Source of the DNA: Thermosipho sp. (in: thermotogales)
GTDB taxonomy: Bacteria; Thermotogota; Thermotogae; Thermotogales; Fervidobacteriaceae
DNA length: 64,000 nt
Reading direction: 5' to 3'
Assembly (NCBI GenBank): GCA_017656345.1
Contig: JACDNZ010000002.1
Span: 62,001 to 126,000 of the forward strand
Made by a program: the position numbers and the translations under genes. Under the pieces are notes generated by a model. It saw only the letters and a list, made by a program, of their open reading frames with translations. It was not told the origin of the DNA and did no database searches. Below are positions 34,942-43,653 of this stretch, one piece after another; within the stretch, counting starts at the first letter, position 1; every line of letters begins with the position of its first letter.

Positions 34942-36051
34942 CTAAGAATTATTTTTACCACTTGCAAAATATATTAATTCATTTTCAATAAAAATATCAA
35001 TATCTCCATCCATAACTGCATCTATATTTCCTGTTTCAACATTAGTTCTATGATCTTTTACCATTGTATATGGTTGAAATACATATGATCTTATTTGATT
35101 ACCCCAGGATATATCTTTCAATTCCCCTTGAATAGCTTCTATCTCCTTTTGTCGTTTTTCAAGTTCCAGCTGATATAATCTTGCCTTTAAAACTTTCATG
35201 GCGGTCTCTTTGTTCTGAAGCTGTGAACGTTCAGTTTGACATGTTACTACAATTCCAGTTGGAATATGTGTTATTCTCACAGCCGATTCTGTTTTATTCA
35301 CATACTGCCCACCAGCACCAGAAGCTCTATACGTGTCAATTCTTAAATCATCGGGATTAATTTCAATATCAATATCATCTTCTATCTCAGGTAACACATT
35401 AACTGAAGCGAAAGAAGTATGCCTTCTTTTATTCGCATCAAATGGAGAAATTCTCACTAACCTATGTACACCTTTCTCATATTTTAAATATCCATATGCA
35501 AATTCACCTTTTATATACAAAGTTGCACTCTTAATTCCGGCCTCATCTCCAGGTTGATAATCAACCATTTCAACGTCAAAGCCTTTTCTTTCTGCCCACC
35601 TCATATACATTCTTAATAACATTGAGGCCCAATCTTGTGACTCTGTTCCACCAGCGCCTGGATGGATGGTTAAATATGCGTTACTTGCATCAAATTTTCC
35701 ATTCAAGATTAATTCTAATTCAAAACTCCTAACTTTTTTTTCTATTTCTAATATTAAATCATTAACCATTTCCATCATCGAAGGATCTTCCTCAGACAAC
35801 TCTATACCAGCTTCCAGATCTCCAAATTTTTCTTCAATTTCTTTCATATCTTCAATTATTTTTCTTATTCTTTGTGCTTTTTGAGATATTTCTTTTGCCT
35901 TTTTCTGGTCATTCCAAAAATCTGATTGTCCCATTAAATTTTCTAATTCCTCAAGCTCTTTTTCCTTTTTTTCCGGATGAAACACTCTAATAATATCATC
36001 ATATTTTTTCTTTATTTCATCAATTTTTTGTTTCAGTTCAAATGCTAACAC
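34942..36051 (-). CDS. prfB: Peptide chain release factor 2, no programmed frameshift
   Basis: Terminates translation at UGA and UAA. Full-length at 369 aa, with the SPF tripeptide (RISPFDANKRR) that marks RF2 and the GGQ motif (GAGGQYVNKTES) that triggers peptide release. The start is GTG at 36051 behind AAAGGAGG. The reading frame is continuous through the N-terminal region where most bacterial prfB genes carry the CTTTGA frameshift site, so autoregulation by frameshifting is absent. It lies 14 bases after the PEGA-domain gene. Confidence 0.96.
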   Translation of the reverse strand: MLAFELKQKIDEIKKKYDDIIRVFHPEKKEKELEELENLMGQSDFWNDQKKAKEISQKAQRIRKIIEDMKEIEEKFGDLEAGIELSEEDPSMMEMVNDLILEIEKKVRSFELELILNGKFDASNAYLTIHPGAGGTESQDWASMLLRMYMRWAERKGFDVEMVDYQPGDEAGIKSATLYIKGEFAYGYLKYEKGVHRLVRISPFDANKRRHTSFASVNVLPEIEDDIDIEINPDDLRIDTYRASGAGGQYVNKTESAVRITHIPTGIVVTCQTERSQLQNKETAMKVLKARLYQLELEKRQKEIEAIQGELKDISWGNQIRSYVFQPYTMVKDHRTNVETGNIDAVMDGDIDIFIENELIYFASGKNNS

Positions 36052-36065
36052 TAAAAATTCCTCCT

Positions 36066-36980
36066 TTACAGTCCTATTATCACAAAAATTAAGATTGATA
36101 AAAGTGAAATCAAAACTATCTGTTTTATGTACATATACTTATTTCTATCAACCGTAACTGTTATTGTCCTTACAACTTTTTCTCTACCATTATCTGCTAT
36201 AACCTTTACCAAATAAACTCCATTATCTGCATTTTCACCTTTCCAAGTAAAATTATTATAATAAGGTTTCCCTTCAAAAACCTTTTCATATATAACTTCG
36301 CCAGTTTTTTGTTTAGAGATTTCAATTTTCAAATTGGCATAAGTGGACAAATAAATTCTTAATTTCCACGAATCTCTAAACCAATCATTATTAGGTGAAA
36401 ACTCTGTATAAGAAGTTTCTATATTCATTTCCAATTTTTTAGGCTTAAATTTAAGTTTCATTATCTTTATTTCTTTGAAACTTATAAATATTTTTTCTTC
36501 AATATACTCATAACCCGGCGAAGAAAATACTACCTGATTACTTCCTGTTGGTATTTTTATTACTTCATTTTCATCATTTACACTTCCAAAATACGTACCA
36601 TTTATATAAATACTAACAGGATATACATTTGAAAGGATCATAAGTTTTCCAGCTTTTTCTAAACTAATATACACTCTTAAACCTGATTCATCGATATAAA
36701 ATGTTTTCGTAAAAGGTAAAAAGTCTTCAGCTTCAATCTTTATATTATGATATCCTTCCTCTTCAAAAGCTAGAATAATATATCCAAAAATATTGGTTTG
36801 TCCCGCATAATAACCATCGACATAAACATCAGCATAGGGTATTCCTGTTTCGATCCATAGACCATAATCTGGTAAGCTTGGAGGATAATTCCAGAAAACT
36901 GAAAAAAATAAATTAATGTTGGTTGTTGAAAATAACAAAACCGAAAAAACTATAAAAGTTAAAACTAACAATTTTTTCAT
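36066..36980 (-). CDS. Exported PEGA-domain protein with C-terminal membrane helix
   Basis: A 304-aa protein from ATG 36980. The signal peptide is KKLLVLTFIVFSVLLF. Two PEGA-type beta domains follow (VYVDGYYAGQTN and IYINGTYFGSV, each with the later TP/EG turn), then an FlgD- or Big-like beta sandwich (NDWFRDSWKLRIYLS to GVYLVKVIADNG), and a final helix (IVLISLLSILIFVIIGL). It probably sits in the envelope and binds protein or glycan; function unknown. A longer frame to 37058 runs into purH and lacks a binding site; AAGGTGACTAAT fits 36980. Confidence 0.75.
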   Translation of the reverse strand: MKKLLVLTFIVFSVLLFSTTNINLFFSVFWNYPPSLPDYGLWIETGIPYADVYVDGYYAGQTNIFGYIILAFEEEGYHNIKIEAEDFLPFTKTFYIDESGLRVYISLEKAGKLMILSNVYPVSIYINGTYFGSVNDENEVIKIPTGSNQVVFSSPGYEYIEEKIFISFKEIKIMKLKFKPKKLEMNIETSYTEFSPNNDWFRDSWKLRIYLSTYANLKIEISKQKTGEVIYEKVFEGKPYYNNFTWKGENADNGVYLVKVIADNGREKVVRTITVTVDRNKYMYIKQIVLISLLSILIFVIIGL

Positions 36981-36996
36981 ATTAGTCACCTTCCAA

Positions 36997-37605
36997 CTAC
37001 TCCTCAAAATCCATAGAAGCAAATAACTCAGACAAAACGCTGTGAATTTCTGCATCATATTTCATAGTCCTGTAAAAAGCTTTAAGAGCAAAAATCCTTC
37101 TCATATGAAGAGTAACATCTCCGCAGTCATCCAAACTTTTTATTACTTTTTCATAATCATCAGGATCAGAAACTACAATCACATCCCTATAATTTTTCGC
37201 AGCTGCTCTAAGCAAAGCCACACCACCAATGTCAATATAATCAATTAACTTCTGCTCGTTTCTGGACTTTTTTGCAACTTCATCAAAAGGAGATAAATTG
37301 ACAACAACCATATCAATGAATTTAATATCGTTATCTTTCAAATCTCTCATATGTTTTTTATTTCCAAACTTTGCCAAAATTGCCCCAAAAACCTTTGGAT
37401 GTAAAGTTTTTACTCTTCCATCCAAAATCTCTGGAAAGCCAGTTAGCTCAGATACCCTTATAACATCAATTCCATTCTTTTCCAAATAACTGGCTGTTCC
37501 TCCAGTACTAATAATTTCTACTCCTCTTTCTTGGAGCTTGGTAGCAAACTCAAGTATTCCTTTTTTGTCTGAAACACTTATTAATGCCCTTTTTACATTC
37601 ATCAT
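36997..37605 (-). CDS. purH: IMP cyclohydrolase domain of PurH only
   Basis: A 202-aa protein matching just the N-terminal MGS-like IMP cyclohydrolase half of bifunctional PurH. The motifs are KRALISVSDKKGI, ISTGGTASYL, GFPEILDGRVKTLHPKVFG, VVNLSPF and IDIGGVALLRAAAKN. It stops at a TAG at the domain border, where usual PurH continues with about 250-300 residues of AICAR transformylase. No transformylase sequence follows in any frame here; the next gene is the PEGA protein. A stand-alone cyclohydrolase or a decayed remnant are both possible, but the kept motifs favour function. Two ATG codons (37605, 37602) follow GGGGG. Confidence 0.85.
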   Translation of the reverse strand: MMNVKRALISVSDKKGILEFATKLQERGVEIISTGGTASYLEKNGIDVIRVSELTGFPEILDGRVKTLHPKVFGAILAKFGNKKHMRDLKDNDIKFIDMVVVNLSPFDEVAKKSRNEQKLIDYIDIGGVALLRAAAKNYRDVIVVSDPDDYEKVIKSLDDCGDVTLHMRRIFALKAFYRTMKYDAEIHSVLSELFASMDFEE

Positions 37606-37629
37606 TTTTCCCCCTTTAATTTTAACACA

Positions 37630-38448
37630 CTATACAACAATTCCAAAAATAGTACGTAATAAGAATCCGATTAAAAAGGCCACTGTTGCTGATGCACCAC
37701 CTACTAACAACATCTCAAGTCCACCTAGATACCACTTTACATCGGTCAGTAATTGTCTTAAAGCACCAACTATAAATAAAGTAAAACTTGTAATTACACT
37801 TGCAGACAAAAAGCTATGTTGTTTAAAAACCGGCACAAAACTTGAAAATACATAAGCAATTAAAGGCATAAATCCAGCTATTATAAATGAAAAAAATGTT
37901 ACTAGAGCACTTTTAAGTGGAGAAATATCTTCATCTACCATTAAGCCTAATTCATCTTTCATCATAGTATCAACCCACAGATTCTTATCAGATGTAATAA
38001 TTTCCACTAATTGTTCTAACTTTTCTCCTTTTAAACCTTTTTCTTTATATATTTCGAATATTTCCTGTTTTTCTGCTTCAGGGTAATGTTCTACCTCCCA
38101 TAATTCTCTTTGCCTTTCACTTTCAATATATTCTCTCTCAGATTTTTCTGATAAATAATTACCTACTGCCATTGAAAAACCATCTGCAAAAAGATTTGCA
38201 AAACCCAAAATTAACACCACTTTTGGATCAAGATTTGCACCAGCTACTCCTGCTACTACCGCAAATGTTGTTACTATTCCATCACTTGCTCCATATACTG
38301 CCGAACCCAAATATTTACCTTGTTCTGTTTTATGTGGCTCTTCCTTAATATACTCAGGTTCATGCATCTTTTTATGTAAATCCATATCCTTTTTCTTAAA
38401 TGCTTCGCGGGCAATATCCACTCTTGATTTTTTAGTTCTGAAAAACAA
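37630..38448 (-). CDS. VIT1/CCC1-family metal transporter
   Basis: A 272-aa membrane protein of the vacuolar iron transporter family, which moves Fe2+ or Mn2+. YGASDGIVTTFAVVAGVAGA and GFANLFADGFSMAVGNYLS form the first helices. The acidic metal-binding helical insert (EREYIESERQRELWEVEHYPEAEKQEI) follows, then three further helices. Direction is unproven in bacteria; probably efflux from the cytosol. It starts with TTG at 38448 behind GGGGG, 4 bases after rlmD. Confidence 0.88.
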   Translation of the reverse strand: MFFRTKKSRVDIAREAFKKKDMDLHKKMHEPEYIKEEPHKTEQGKYLGSAVYGASDGIVTTFAVVAGVAGANLDPKVVLILGFANLFADGFSMAVGNYLSEKSEREYIESERQRELWEVEHYPEAEKQEIFEIYKEKGLKGEKLEQLVEIITSDKNLWVDTMMKDELGLMVDEDISPLKSALVTFFSFIIAGFMPLIAYVFSSFVPVFKQHSFLSASVITSFTLFIVGALRQLLTDVKWYLGGLEMLLVGGASATVAFLIGFLLRTIFGIVV

Positions 38449-38452
38449 TATA

Positions 38453-39793
38453 TTACCCCCTCTTTTTTAAAATTGTTATCGTTTCTATGTGGTAAGTTTG
38501 CGGAAACATATCAAATGGCCTTATAATTTGAATATCATATTTTCCAGATTGTAAAAATAGACTTAAATCTCTTGCCAAAGTCGAAGGATTACAAGAAATA
38601 TACCCAATCTTTTCAGGTGCAATTTCAATAATCTTTTTAACAACTTCTACCCCCGCACCACTTCGAGGTGGATCCAATACAACAACATCATATTTTTCTT
38701 CATTATAATCTAAAAATTCCTCGACAGCAGATTCAACAAATTTTATATTTCTAAGATTATTAATATTGGCATTTGCTCTACCCGCCTTTACTGCCACATG
38801 ACTGCTCTCTACAGCTGTAACATGCTTAACTAATGCAGCCAACCTTATGGAAAATGTCCCAAGACCACTATATAAATCTAAAACTTTTTCATTACCCTTC
38901 AATTCCAATTTTTTTGTTAAAAACTCTATCATTTTACCCGTGACAAAGTAATTATTCTGGAAAAACGCGGTAGGAGGCACCTGGAATTTCTCCCAATCAA
39001 AATCATACGTTAAAATCCCATCACCTTTTAAAATTTTATATGGACCTCTTAATATTACTTTATCACTGCTGTTCATTACATGAACAACTGAAGAAATATA
39101 TGGAATTTTTTTCAAAAGATAATTGGTTATATTTTTAGCTGCTTCAAATTTTTCAGTTTTTGTAATAAAAATTGTCATTAGCGAATTCTCAGTAGGTGAA
39201 TACCTCAAAACCAAATGTTTTAAAATACCCCTTTGACCTTTTTTCACTTTTTTGTAAACAGGAACTTTATACAAATCAACAATTTCCGGAACTAAATTTA
39301 AAACTTTATCAAATTGTTTTGGAGAAATATGACACTTTTTCACCTCAACCACTTTATTAGAATTTTTCTTTTTCAATCCTAAAATAGTCTTTCCATTAAA
39401 ACCAAAGCTAAATTCCATTTTCAATCTATATTCATATTCTAAATTACTACTCTGTATTTTATCCAAAAACTCAGAACTGATGCCTGCTATTCTTTTCAAC
39501 TGGTCTTTTACAATTTCTTCTTTTAATTCCAGTTGCTTTTTATAATTAATATCTAAAAAATCACAACCACCACATTCCCTGAAATATGGACAAACTGGTC
39601 TTCTCCTTTCAGGAATTCTTTCAATAAAACTTTTAACTGTTCCAATTGCAAAATCTTTTTTTTCAGAAATCACATCTACCTCAATGAGTTCACCAGGATA
39701 AGCACCTTCAACAAAAACTATTTTTCCTCCAGGTAACTTACCTATTCCACTTCCACCATACGCTAGTTTTTCTATATATACTGTTTCCGACAT
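38453..39793 (-). CDS. rlmD: 23S rRNA m5U methyltransferase (RlmD/RlmCD-type)
   Basis: A 446-aa RNA methyltransferase with an N-terminal TRAM domain (residues 1-60) and a [4Fe-4S] motif CPYFRECGGCDF near residues 69-80. The SAM core shows VLDLYSGLGTFS, VLDPPRSGAG, and the catalytic cysteine in ISCNPSTLARD. It makes 5-methyluridine in 23S rRNA; U1939 versus U747 specificity cannot be told apart here. ATG 39793 follows GGAGGTAATGAT. Confidence 0.93.
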   Translation of the reverse strand: MSETVYIEKLAYGGSGIGKLPGGKIVFVEGAYPGELIEVDVISEKKDFAIGTVKSFIERIPERRRPVCPYFRECGGCDFLDINYKKQLELKEEIVKDQLKRIAGISSEFLDKIQSSNLEYEYRLKMEFSFGFNGKTILGLKKKNSNKVVEVKKCHISPKQFDKVLNLVPEIVDLYKVPVYKKVKKGQRGILKHLVLRYSPTENSLMTIFITKTEKFEAAKNITNYLLKKIPYISSVVHVMNSSDKVILRGPYKILKGDGILTYDFDWEKFQVPPTAFFQNNYFVTGKMIEFLTKKLELKGNEKVLDLYSGLGTFSIRLAALVKHVTAVESSHVAVKAGRANANINNLRNIKFVESAVEEFLDYNEEKYDVVVLDPPRSGAGVEVVKKIIEIAPEKIGYISCNPSTLARDLSLFLQSGKYDIQIIRPFDMFPQTYHIETITILKKRG

Positions 39794-40299
39794 ATCATTA
39801 CCTCCAATTCTTTAAAAAAATTTTACCACATATTTCTTAAATAGATATATATTGAAAGAAAAAATTATTTGACATAAAAACTTAATTACTCTCTATTAAC
39901 CTCTGAAAATAAAAAACAAGGAGAACTAATACTTTTTAATTAAAGTCTCCTGATAACTAAAGTTACAATGCTATATGGTCAACTGCAGTTAAGTTCCATT
40001 ACTTATAACATCAATTTTTCAATAAAACAAAATTGAACTTAAAATAAAAATTTTCCAAATCTTTGTAAAACCCCACAAAACGTTTTTAATAAAATTAAAA
40101 ATGCAGCTAATAGCCAATTACTCTAAAAAGAATTATTGATTTTGCAACTGCGCGGAATTTTATATATATGGTGAGAAAAAACTCCTATGTTCTCCGTTTT
40201 TATTGGAGAAATACACAAAGGTTATTCGATTATAACTGGCAAGAATGTTATAAAGAAAGAAACACCTTGTAAAATTGAATAGATAATAAAATTTCTCTA
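39794..40299. other. 506-base intergenic region with no assigned gene
   Basis: It holds the upstream region of rlmD and the end of the lpt operon. A plus-strand TTGACA near 39867 has only a weak -10 (TCTATT) at 17 bases. A hairpin TTCTCC/GGAGAA (40190-40210) has no U-tract. A plus-strand frame is open from 40114 to 40272 (ATG at 40168, 34 codons) with arginine codons CGG and CGT unlike the neighbours; it has no good binding site and may be a gene remnant. Confidence 0.4.
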
Positions 40300-43200
40300 T
40301 TAAAACAGACCAATTTCTGGACGATTCTCTTTAAAATTCCACCCAAAAAACTTTTCACTAAATTCAATCACATAAAAAACTATAGCCAACTTTTTCACGT
40401 CGTTCATATCAAATACTCCATCACCGTTAAAATAAAATTCGCTTGAAAGATTTACCATCCAGTGATGTAGTTGTTTTGAAATAGACAATGAAAGTTGCTT
40501 AAACATTTTTTCTTCAAAATTATAACTTATCAAAAAAGAACACGTTGGATCGAAAGAATTCAAATCTGTTTTAAAACTAATTTCCTTACTCCTACTAGTG
40601 TAAGAAAAAGAAAATTTATTTTTATTTTTTTCAACACTATAAGTTACATTAATTACTGGGTCTTCTGTTTTAGAACTTTTATAAAAAGATAAGCTCAAAT
40701 AATTTTCATACTCACCTATACTAAAGGGTCCTTTAAAATAAGCCTTTTTTATGTAACCCTCTTCAATTGATTGTAAAATATCTCCTTTCAATTTTTGATA
40801 ACTTAATATATGATTAATCTCTTTTATTGGTATATCTTCTCCATGGTATAAAGAAAATTTGGCATTATATTTGAACTTAAATTTAGTACTAGTAAGTAAA
40901 AAATTAATGTTACTTGGTAATAATTCATTGTTTATATTATCGTATTCTGTACTCAATGTTAAATTCGAATCAAGTTCGTTGAATGAATAATTAATATTTA
41001 ATTTTATTACATCATTGATAGGTTGATTAACTAATAAATCCCAACCTTTCGTTATACTTATGGTTGAAATACCACTATCAATTTTAAAAGTATAACTAAA
41101 TTTTGATAAGTTGTTCTCAGTCGATTCTGAACCAAAATTATTTTTAAATTCATATTTTCCTTCGATTGACAATGGCTCAAAAGTATATTTGGCAGAAACT
41201 GTATATTTATCGTACATTCCCGCTTCAAAGTAATATTGATCAGTCAGAGCATTATACAAATTAGCTACAAACTCATAATTTGCGTTTAATTTAAATGAAT
41301 TATAGCTATAATTAAATGGCAAGTTAAATCTATGACTTATTTTGCTAATATAACCATTGTCTGAATAAGTTACATCAAATAAAGTATTGAAGTATCTTTC
41401 ATTATAAAGACTAAACTGATACTTTATTTCCTCATTAGCTGTCCAAGTTGAACTTTCAAGAAAAAAACCTTCTTTAGAAAATTTTATTTTTGCATTTAGA
41501 GTGTTAATTCTAAATTTTAAGTAATCATTTAAACTCTCAACGATACCTCTCAAAGAAAATGAATTGTATATTACTGACTTATTGCCATCATAATCAAAAT
41601 ATAAGTTTATGTCACTTCTGACTGGTTTTTTCCCAAAAACATATGAAAACCCCAGTCTTCGGTTCCATGAAATCTCCGAACTATAATTCTCTTCAAAATA
41701 AAAAGGAGCGTATCTTACTTTTAAATAAACATCTTTATTGTTCCAGTTCGTTTTATAGGTAAAATGTTCAGTCTTTAATTCAAAAGTACTTTTTTCAAAA
41801 TCCAAAGAGAGTTTGTCATTTGTTTTAATATTGTTTAAAGTAAACTTATAATCACTACCTCTATAATCAGTATTAATCGTAGTATCCAAAACAAAATCAC
41901 CAATATAAGTTACATAATTTTGATTTGAAGAAAATCCACTGATTGGATTCCAAGAAAATGAAAAAGAAAAAGGTGGTTTTTCATTTTCAGAAATACTTGT
42001 AAAATACACTGGATATGGGAAAAAAGGTATGTCTAGAATAAATAGAAGAGAGTTTTCGGCTACAATATATTTTCCTTCGTATACATATACATTTAAAGAT
42101 TCTATTCTATAATGAGGATGTTCCAATTCACAGGTAGTAATATATGCTTCTTTTAATAATGAACTTGCTGAATAAGTTTCAACCTCACTCGCACCAAAAT
42201 ATAAATTTATTTCTCTATTATTCTCCTTATATTCAAAATTTCCTCTTACCTTTAAAACATATGCCTCATTTTCATCAAAAAAATACTTTAAATATTTTGC
42301 ATAATATTTGTTATTCTTATATTCATATACTACATTCCCAGCTGCTTCTAAAACCTTTGCCTTTGAATTATCTAATGTAATTGTTGCATAATCTGAAAGT
42401 AAAGAATTTTCCTTCCAGTTTATGTAAACATTTCCACTAGCAAAAACAGTATCACCAAAAAAATTTATTTGTGATGCATCCAGGGTTATTTCCTCTGCAA
42501 ATAGATTACTTCCACCAAAAATCACCAAAAAAAGCACAACAACAAAAAACTTCGATAAAAATTCTCTTATCCTATAAGCAATAGGTGTATCTAAAAGTAC
42601 AAACAAAAATAAACCAATCACACCAAAAATCATATCTGGCATCCAAGCTGCAATATAAGGATTAAGCAAGTTTTCTTTACCCATGGCTGCCAGCCAAGCA
42701 CCAGAACCCTGATACAGAACAACTATTCCAAATGTTAATATCACACTCCAGGATTTACTTTTCAACCCAAACAAAAGTGAGAGTGGAACACCTAATAAAG
42801 CAATAATAAAAGGACCTATTGAATTTGCATATCTTGCATGTAACTCAACAATCCATGGAGAGGGATCAATTCCAAGTTTTAGGAAAGTGTTTATTTTTTC
42901 TTTCAATTCTCTACCAGTCATATCTCTTGGGGATTTCCCAAACCGCATTAAATCTTCAAGATCATCTTTTATATTCAACTTTATCTTTGAAAAATTCATA
43001 TCTAATTTTAAAAATCCCGAATTATCAGTTACATACATCTTTCCATTCAATAAAAACCACGAATTATCTTCTTTTATAACTCTTTCTGCTGTAACAATTC
43101 TTTCCTCATTACTAACATTTTGAAAAAGAACTACATCGTACAATATTCCTTTTTCTTGATCATATTTCTTTACAAAAAAATATTGCTTATCATCTATTTT

Positions 43201-43653
43201 AGTTAAAACATTCTCTCTAATATTTAATTCCGGTGTTCTGTAAACATATTTGGAAACTACTTCTACAGCCTTTTGGTTATAATTTGGTACAACTTTATCA
43301 TTTAAATAAAAAGCAAAAAGACCGAACAATATAGATAACAAAAAAAATGGTAGAACTAATCTTTTTGAAGGAATACCATGAACTAAAAGTGCTGTAATTT
43401 CTTTTGAATTATAAAGTTGAGATAAAACCCAGAAAATAGCGAATAATATCCCTACTGGAATCCCCAATGAAATGAAATAAGGAATGTTAAAATAAATTAA
43501 CTCGAACAACTTTAATATACCGACTCTATGCCTAACAATTATGTCGGAAAGTTGATACAAAAGCTCAACACTGGCAAAAATAACAAATCCCAATATTCCC
43601 ATTAAAAATGGTCCAATTGAAAGCTTTAAAATATATTTTGTTAAAACTTTCAA
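40300..43653 (-). CDS. LptF/G permease fused to LptA-like and LptD-like domains
   Basis: One unbroken frame of 1117 aa. Residues 1-360 are an LptF/LptG (YjgP/YjgQ) permease: helices at the N-terminus, a periplasmic beta domain at about 125-250, and three helices at about 275-355. Residues 368-386 form a second signal-like segment ending LFA before EEI, with a plausible signal peptidase site. About 389-500 resembles the OstA/LptA beta-jellyroll (GDTVFASGNV, KAKVLEAAGNVVYEY). At 500-560 come LptD hallmarks: AYITTCELEHPHYRIES and DIPFFPYPVYF. The remaining 550 residues alternate like a beta barrel. So one gene could encode the inner-membrane permease, periplasmic bridge and outer-membrane translocon, or a polyprotein cut at 386. 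It overlaps phoU by 4 bases. Substrate unknown. Confidence 0.85.
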   Translation of the reverse strand: MKVLTKYILKLSIGPFLMGILGFVIFASVELLYQLSDIIVRHRVGILKLFELIYFNIPYFISLGIPVGILFAIFWVLSQLYNSKEITALLVHGIPSKRLVLPFFLLSILFGLFAFYLNDKVVPNYNQKAVEVVSKYVYRTPELNIRENVLTKIDDKQYFFVKKYDQEKGILYDVVLFQNVSNEERIVTAERVIKEDNSWFLLNGKMYVTDNSGFLKLDMNFSKIKLNIKDDLEDLMRFGKSPRDMTGRELKEKINTFLKLGIDPSPWIVELHARYANSIGPFIIALLGVPLSLLFGLKSKSWSVILTFGIVVLYQGSGAWLAAMGKENLLNPYIAAWMPDMIFGVIGLFLFVLLDTPIAYRIREFLSKFFVVVLFLVIFGGSNLFAEEITLDASQINFFGDTVFASGNVYINWKENSLLSDYATITLDNSKAKVLEAAGNVVYEYKNNKYYAKYLKYFFDENEAYVLKVRGNFEYKENNREINLYFGASEVETYSASSLLKEAYITTCELEHPHYRIESLNVYVYEGKYIVAENSLLFILDIPFFPYPVYFTSISENEKPPFSFSFSWNPISGFSSNQNYVTYIGDFVLDTTINTDYRGSDYKFTLNNIKTNDKLSLDFEKSTFELKTEHFTYKTNWNNKDVYLKVRYAPFYFEENYSSEISWNRRLGFSYVFGKKPVRSDINLYFDYDGNKSVIYNSFSLRGIVESLNDYLKFRINTLNAKIKFSKEGFFLESSTWTANEEIKYQFSLYNERYFNTLFDVTYSDNGYISKISHRFNLPFNYSYNSFKLNANYEFVANLYNALTDQYYFEAGMYDKYTVSAKYTFEPLSIEGKYEFKNNFGSESTENNLSKFSYTFKIDSGISTISITKGWDLLVNQPINDVIKLNINYSFNELDSNLTLSTEYDNINNELLPSNINFLLTSTKFKFKYNAKFSLYHGEDIPIKEINHILSYQKLKGDILQSIEEGYIKKAYFKGPFSIGEYENYLSLSFYKSSKTEDPVINVTYSVEKNKNKFSFSYTSRSKEISFKTDLNSFDPTCSFLISYNFEEKMFKQLSLSISKQLHHWMVNLSSEFYFNGDGVFDMNDVKKLAIVFYVIEFSEKFFGWNFKENRPEIGLF

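Noticed and set aside
37297-37489. Opposite-strand frames inside purH and many other genes
   Set aside because: They mirror strong conserved coding on the other strand and lack binding sites and family motifs.
40190-40210. Terminator hairpin in the rlmD-lpt gap
   Set aside because: The stem TTCTCC/GGAGAA has a 9-base loop but no U-tract on either strand.
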